Of a DNA stretch of 64,000 nt, positions 60,601-64,000 are shown piece by piece. Position 1 is the first letter of the stretch; each line of letters begins with the position of its first letter. Both the position numbers and the translations under genes were made by a program. Origin of the DNA: JAWKOK01 sp963765875 (GTDB lineage: Bacteria > Chloroflexota > Anaerolineae > Caldilineales > Caldilineaceae). The stretch is taken from positions 372,001-436,000 of the forward strand of contig CAVXYK010000006.1 of assembly GCA_963765875.1 (NCBI GenBank). Reading direction: 5' to 3'. A model generated the notes under the pieces. It worked only from the letters and a program-made list of their open reading frames with translations. It did no database searches and had not been told where the DNA came from.

Positions 60601-61331
60601 TTGAGGAGATCCCACCCACGTTGGAAGCCGAGGTCAAGGAGATGCGTGTCCGCCTGGGTCGGGTGAATAACGTCAATCCGGATGCGCCTCGCGAGTACGA
60701 GGAAGCTGCCAGTCGGCATGAATTCTTGATCACCCAATCTGACGATCTGGAAGCCGCGGCAAGAGATCTACGCAAGGTCCTGCGCGAGTTAGATGAACTC
60801 ATGGAGGTCGAACTGGCACGCACGTTCAAAGCCGTCGCCGAACAGTTCGAGCACTTCTTCAAGGTACTTTTCAACGGCGGCACCGCCAAGCTCATCCTGA
60901 CCGAGCCGGATGACATCACCAATACAGGCATCGAGATCATCGCCCGCCCGCCCGGCAAGCGCCCCCAGAGCCTGGCACTGCTATCCGGTGGTGAGCGGAC
61001 ACTGTCGGCATGTGCGCTGATTTTTGCCATCTTGCGCGTGAGTCCTACGCCATTCTGCATCTTTGACGAAGTCGATGCAGCGCTGGACGAGGCCAATGTA
61101 GACCGCTTCCGCCTAACGCTGGAGGAGCTGACAGATGTGACCCAGTTCATCATCGTCACCCACAACCGACGGACGCTGGAAGGGGCTGATGCGATTTACG
61201 GCGTTACCATGGGCAATGACGGTGTGAGCCGCGTGATCAGTCTGCGCCTGGACGGCGACAAAATCGTGCAGACCGGCGATGATCCAGAAGAAGGAAACGT
61301 GGCGGCAATCGAAGAGATCGTGCAGATGTAG
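57654..61331 (+). CDS. smc: Chromosome segregation protein SMC
   Basis: 1,225 residues, full length and uninterrupted. Walker A G-P-N-G-S-G-K-S is at residues 31-38; two long coiled coils surround a hinge (about residues 530-670) with G-T-V-A-A-L-I and G-G-A-L-Q-N-V-V; the ABC signature L-S-G-G-E-R is near residue 1110 and Walker B C-I-F-D-E-V-D-A-A-L-D near 1137. It organises and compacts the chromosome with ScpA/ScpB, not in the window. It is convergent with rnc with about 30 bases between stops. Its intactness shows that indels are not everywhere. Confidence 0.97.
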   Translation: MLIKRVVIQGFKTFAQKTEFVFDPGVTAVVGPNGSGKSNIVDAVRWCLGEQSFSLLRSKKTADIIFSGSDRKARLGMAQVSLTLDNSGGEIPIDFQEVEITRRAYRDGDNEYLINGQRVRLLDITELLAQTGLGKRTYAVVGQGLIDRVLSLAPEERRSLFEEAAGITGYQIKRRATLRRSDATQQNLTRVQDIVAELSPRLTYLKRQANRAREREQIADDLRDLLRTWYGYRWHTSLKRLDLSRAEEDNLKKHVIARQKALADISTQIETLRQSQGTLRDKLGGLHSQSSDLHGKAQVTGREMAVAQERLRQVQARLEETQRELVPLRLQKETLEDRLEDLAQTLIVTETEVSIRQEAVDATERMLAERQQVRKTLQDALESARHQLTDAQRTQTDTSSRITQIHERKDGLDQELAQQEQARTEAEAQVEAAEHELQQVEKRLSSLQDEMAALRTATEELEHSTATMRADFDGADQERQTADRHTDRLQTRFDLLRRLQNEGAGYASGVRSVLQSSRSEKKDEHLDGIVGTVAALIRVPAEYDKAIETALGGALQNVVAESWNDASVAIDYLKRTGRGRVTFLPLDRLHVPNPIHAPNQAGIVGNAAELVSYDPRVADVAKQLLGRVWVAEDLPSARQALDQHRGGPRPTIVTRTGEIVRPGGSVTGGSDRNRGDDSILARERELREIPKSLASAKKYAAAAAERCAVISGKIEQVQVQIAENQTLLGDQSRLERTTGQQLEEFRRQRDRAQQAVQWQTERMEQTRLHQAKLDGEEDRLTDALIAIEQTRREAEANQTEAEAEVERAGATDLLRQLADERAAAAEIQSLLRSQRTMQENQRRTHQSAADQIRAKEQRCEELSAEILLLSQQIDKLSDDESALRQQIDGLSQTITPLEAELAAINSERLGSEERERTYQLQLRKDETAWNAAQLQFQRTEDAIQQLHVEIEHDLGLVIVEESEEMAYQPPLPLEAFVEQLPVIEEIPPTLEAEVKEMRVRLGRVNNVNPDAPREYEEAASRHEFLITQSDDLEAAARDLRKVLRELDELMEVELARTFKAVAEQFEHFFKVLFNGGTAKLILTEPDDITNTGIEIIARPPGKRPQSLALLSGGERTLSACALIFAILRVSPTPFCIFDEVDAALDEANVDRFRLTLEELTDVTQFIIVTHNRRTLEGADAIYGVTMGNDGVSRVISLRLDGDKIVQTGDDPEEGNVAAIEEIVQM

Positions 61332-61361
61332 GCGACACAGTGGCGCAGGGTAGCTGCGGCT

Positions 61362-62177
61362 TCACTTGCCGTTCTTGCGGTCGAGCGAGTCAAGCGGCGC
61401 CAGCTGAAACTGGGACTCAAACTCCACATCGGGCTCATACTCCGGTGAAAACTCACCGAGGTAGTCGAGTGCCTTGGCAGCGGCACGCTGTTCAGCCGTC
61501 TTTTTTTGGTATCCCCACCCAACCCCCAACATCTTCGGGCCAAGTGCAACCTGCTGAATAAACCGCTTGGCATGATCGGGACCGGTGCTTTCCACGGTGG
61601 TGTAGCGGGGCGCTCTGCCAAAGCGCCCCTGCATGTACTCTTGCAGGCGACTCTTGGGATCCTTCGCCTCTGAATACCCATTCAATTTATCAATTTCCGG
61701 CTGCAGAAGCATGAGTACGCTGCGTTTCGCGATCTCCATACCTTGATCCAGGTAGAGGGCCCCGATGACCGCCTCAGTGACGGCGCAAAGAGTGGCATCA
61801 CGCTCGCGTCCGCCACTTTCCTCCTCGCCTCGTCCCAGCCAAAGATGCGCGCCAAGATTGAGTCTCCTGGCCACCCTTGCCAAGGTGCTGCCCTGTACAA
61901 GCGAAGAGCGCAAACGAGTCAATTTGCCTTCGTTCAGATCGGGATAGCGGTCGTACAGGTAGTCGCTGGTAATGAAACCCAACACTGAATCGCCGAGGAA
62001 CTCCAGCCGTTCATTGTCACTGGGCAGATCCCCTTCCACAACCTCATTGACGAAACTGCGATGGACGAATGCTTGCTGCAGGAGGCTCCGATCTGAGAAT
62101 CGTACGCCGATCTGATCTTCCACTTCCTGTAGATCCGGCAAAGGCTTCCCATCCGATTCCGGTAACTTGATGGCCAA
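61362..62177 (-). CDS. rnc: Ribonuclease III
   Basis: 271 residues, longer than the usual 220-240 because of a C-terminal extension. The endonuclease domain has the signature N-E-R-L-E-F-L-G-D-S-V-L and A-V-I-G-A-L-Y-L-D-Q-G. The double-stranded RNA-binding domain follows (D-P-K-S-R-L-Q-E-Y onward, with K-K-T-A-E-Q-R-A-A-A-K-A-L). It processes rRNA and other duplex RNAs. A TTG start at 62177 with AAGGAG seven bases upstream is the best start. The pairing smc-rnc is common in bacteria, though here the genes converge. Confidence 0.95.
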   Translation of the reverse strand: MAIKLPESDGKPLPDLQEVEDQIGVRFSDRSLLQQAFVHRSFVNEVVEGDLPSDNERLEFLGDSVLGFITSDYLYDRYPDLNEGKLTRLRSSLVQGSTLARVARRLNLGAHLWLGRGEEESGGRERDATLCAVTEAVIGALYLDQGMEIAKRSVLMLLQPEIDKLNGYSEAKDPKSRLQEYMQGRFGRAPRYTTVESTGPDHAKRFIQQVALGPKMLGVGWGYQKKTAEQRAAAKALDYLGEFSPEYEPDVEFESQFQLAPLDSLDRKNGK

Positions 62178-62279
62178 TCTCGATCTCCTTCTTGTGTCTC
62201 TGGATACAGTTTCTTGCTATACTCATGTCAGATTGAAAACGACAGTTTAAGGTATGGTTTCATAGAAGCAACAATGCAT

Positions 62280-62348
62280 GTCATTCCGAATGCAGTGAGG
62301 AATCTTGACGCCATCGATCTCAAGATTCCTCACTGCGTTCGGAATGAC
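62280..62348. repeat. Palindromic element with GTCATTCCGA core (family B, copy 3, near-perfect)
   Basis: A 27-base arm beginning GTCATTCCGAATGCAGTGAG (62280-62306) pairs with 62322-62348 with one mismatch. It lies in the 62178-62559 gap, where no gene is seen. Confidence 0.9.
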
Positions 62349-62559
62349 AGAGTAACTTCTCGATCCAAAGACTGCATCGCCAAACCGCGGGTTTCAAGCT
62401 GATCTCAGTTTAGCACAGTCGGTCTACTGAACTGAAAGCACTACGAGATCAGTACTTTTACCAACCTCACCGTTCAGCGTGCACGCCCACGTGCGAACTA
62501 AACTGAAGCGTATGCGAACGTCATGATCTCGTCAGAATTTGAGTCAAGCGCCGTGCGTA

Positions 62560-63682
62560 CTAGACAATTGACGGCAGGTTCTTCAACCCATGTCCCGTGA
62601 GAATGGCTACCACGGTATCATCCGGGCCGATCTGATCGCGCAACTCATCCAGCGCGGCGGCTACTGTTGCACTGGTCGGCTCGACAGAGATGCCGTGCTG
62701 AGCCAGCCGTTCATGGGCATCACGGACTTGCTCCTCTTCCAGCGCCAGGACGACGCCGTTGGATCGATAAATGGCGGCCAACAGGGTGGCGTCTCGCACT
62801 GGATAATTGATGGCGATGCCATCAGCGCTGATGTCGGCTCGAACACTGCGTGGCTGCACTCGGTCCCATCCGTTGATGAACGCCTCATAAAAGGGCGTGT
62901 AGGGCTTGGCCTGGACAGAGACAAGCCGCGGCAATTTGTCGATCAGTCCGGCCCGCTCCAAGTGTTGGAACCCGCGCCAGGCGCCCAGCAATGTGCCGCC
63001 GTGGCCAGTTGGTGCAATGAGCCAATCAGGCGACTGACCGTCGAGTTGCTCCCAGATTTCCCATGCGCACGTCATCTGCCCCAACAGAAAGGCAGGATGC
63101 CACGCATGCGATGCGTAGGCAGTCTCATGATCTGGTCAAGGTGGCGGCGCGTGCAGCCTGGGTAGCATTGTCGCGTGGGCCGGGCACCTCAACTAGATCC
63201 GCGCCGTAGACGGACACCTGGGCCCGCTTCGGCTCCGGTGCAGTTGTCGGCACGTAAATACATGCATCCATCCCTGCGCGTGCTGCATAGCAGGCCAGAC
63301 TGGCCCCGGCATTGCCGCTGGAATCATCAACGACGACTTTGACGTCGAATCCCGCCAACCAGTTGACCATGACACAAACGCCGCGGTCCTTGTAGCTGCC
63401 CGTCGGCATCAGCGTGTCCAGCTTCCAAAACACCGGCAAACCGGACCAGGTGTCCGCCAAAAGCGGGGTCCACCCCTCTCCCAGTGTGATCGGTTCATGC
63501 CCGGCACGGACAACCGGCAGCATGGCCCGATAGCGCCACAGGCCGGCTTGCCTGGGATCGATCGCATCCGGATCGAACGTCGGCAATTCAGTGTATTCCA
63601 ATGGCTCCGATGTATGTGGGCAGCGCAACGGCCGGCGACCCGCAGTCGCCCTAAAATCACTTGTCGGACAATAAACGACCAA
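62560..63682 (-). CDS. thrC: Threonine synthase-like PLP enzyme (one frameshift)
   Basis: Joining 63125-63682 to 62560-63124 by removing one T near 63126 gives about 373 residues. The N-terminus has a short C-x-x-x-x-x-x cysteine segment (V-V-Y-C-P-T) with a partner at R-C-P-H. The PLP lysine is in P-T-G-S-Y-K-D-R-G, and D-D-S-S-G-N-A-G-A-S and the glycine-rich P-T-G-H-G-G-T-L-L complete the fold II site. It converts O-phosphohomoserine to threonine; a threonine/serine dehydratase-like role is less likely. A TTG start has GGAGG upstream. Confidence 0.85.
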
Positions 63683-64000
63683 GCCTTCCTCCGTAGCAAT
63701 CCCGATGACCGGCGATCAATGGTATTTCAACAGTGTTACGCAAATATCCAAAGATGTCAATGGCAGTTTCGACCAAACGATAAGTCATGAAGATTGTCCA
63801 GTTTCAGTGGCTCCAATCCAAAAAGGGATCCAGACACGAATTCACACGAATTATCACGAATTTGCTCTCTGGAGCGACGACATAGTTCGCGCCCACTCGT
63901 GTCAAGAAATGGGCTTCTGCAGTGGAGTATTCCGTGACTTCACTGTAAAAACACTACTTCAGCCACAGATGAACGTAGATAGGAAGAGTTTTTCCTCTGT
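63683..64000. repeat. Foldback elements of family A (copies 4 and 5, the last cut by the window edge)
   Basis: From about 63817, AAAAAGGGATCCAGACACGA is followed by repeated CACGAATT units; the right end is TTCTGCAGTGGAGT (63911-63928). It aligns with the reverse complement of the element at 5637. From 63961 a further CCACAGATGAACG...TTTTTCCTCTGT arm runs off the window. No gene is seen here. Confidence 0.65.

Noticed and set aside
57624..60737. Several open frames on the strand opposite smc
   Set aside because: They mirror the codon structure of the smc coiled coils and lack ribosome sites.

Overview
The window looks like part of a Chloroflexota chromosome (Anaerolineae/Caldilineae-like). 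This is inferred from gene content and style, not from a marker-gene comparison: GC-rich DNA, Sec and lipoprotein-exported proteins, extracellular proteins ending in a Y-L-P-x-x-x-R type tail, frequent GTG/TTG starts, a T-box leader before valS, a Rieske/cytochrome b/di-haem cytochrome c operon, and many short palindromic intergenic repeats. No rRNA, tRNA, CRISPR array, phage module or intact transposase was seen.

Layout. 0-18.7 kb is mostly cell-surface and accessory material: the 3' part of a giant two-cysteine repeat protein, a CPBP protease, an S33 peptidase-META lipoprotein, a broken sialidase-like gene, a 3-hydroxyisobutyrate-dehydrogenase-like reductase, a sugar isomerase/epimerase, a badly decayed array of nine carboxypeptidase-regulatory-like repeats, and a DoxX-NDH-2 pair. 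18.8-26.7 kb holds a PPOX-fold protein, a sugar ABC importer (binding protein plus two permeases, no ATPase), a double fasciclin lipoprotein, an MFS exporter and a VapBC pair. 27-32.5 kb has pyrC-pyrB, an SPFH protein, a 2H phosphoesterase, a small conserved protein and a HAD phosphatase. 32.7-50 kb is a carbohydrate region: uronate-dehydrogenase-like and phosphotriesterase/lactonase-like genes, three Gfo/Idh/MocA oxidoreductases, a GlmU-like/phosphohexomutase fusion, and a minus-strand arabinan set (GHL10-like, GH51, GH127). 50-64 kb is housekeeping: T-box-valS, the bc-complex operon with a strong promoter, smc, rnc and thrC.

How the genes fit together. The exported hydrolases and ABC importer suggest polysaccharide scavenging. 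GH51 and GH127 would release L-arabinose. Uronate dehydrogenase-like, lactonase-like and hydroxyacid dehydrogenase genes could oxidise sugar acids. Respiration is represented by NDH-2 and the bc complex.

Two things colour the whole annotation. First, at least 19 single-base indels interrupt 11 otherwise well-conserved genes, including essential ones (valS, pyrC, thrC, Rieske, cytochrome c). This is best explained by base-level assembly error, so these genes are annotated across the shifts as single loci. Second, intergenic DNA is dense in foldback elements of at least three families, plus one 141-bp MITE-like element with terminal inverted repeats and an 8-bp target duplication. No clearly new defence or mobile system was found. 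The most unusual items are the GlmU-like/phosphomutase fusion lacking the nucleotidyltransferase signature, the S33-META fusion, the tailed cytochrome b, and the T-box leader carrying a foldback insert.
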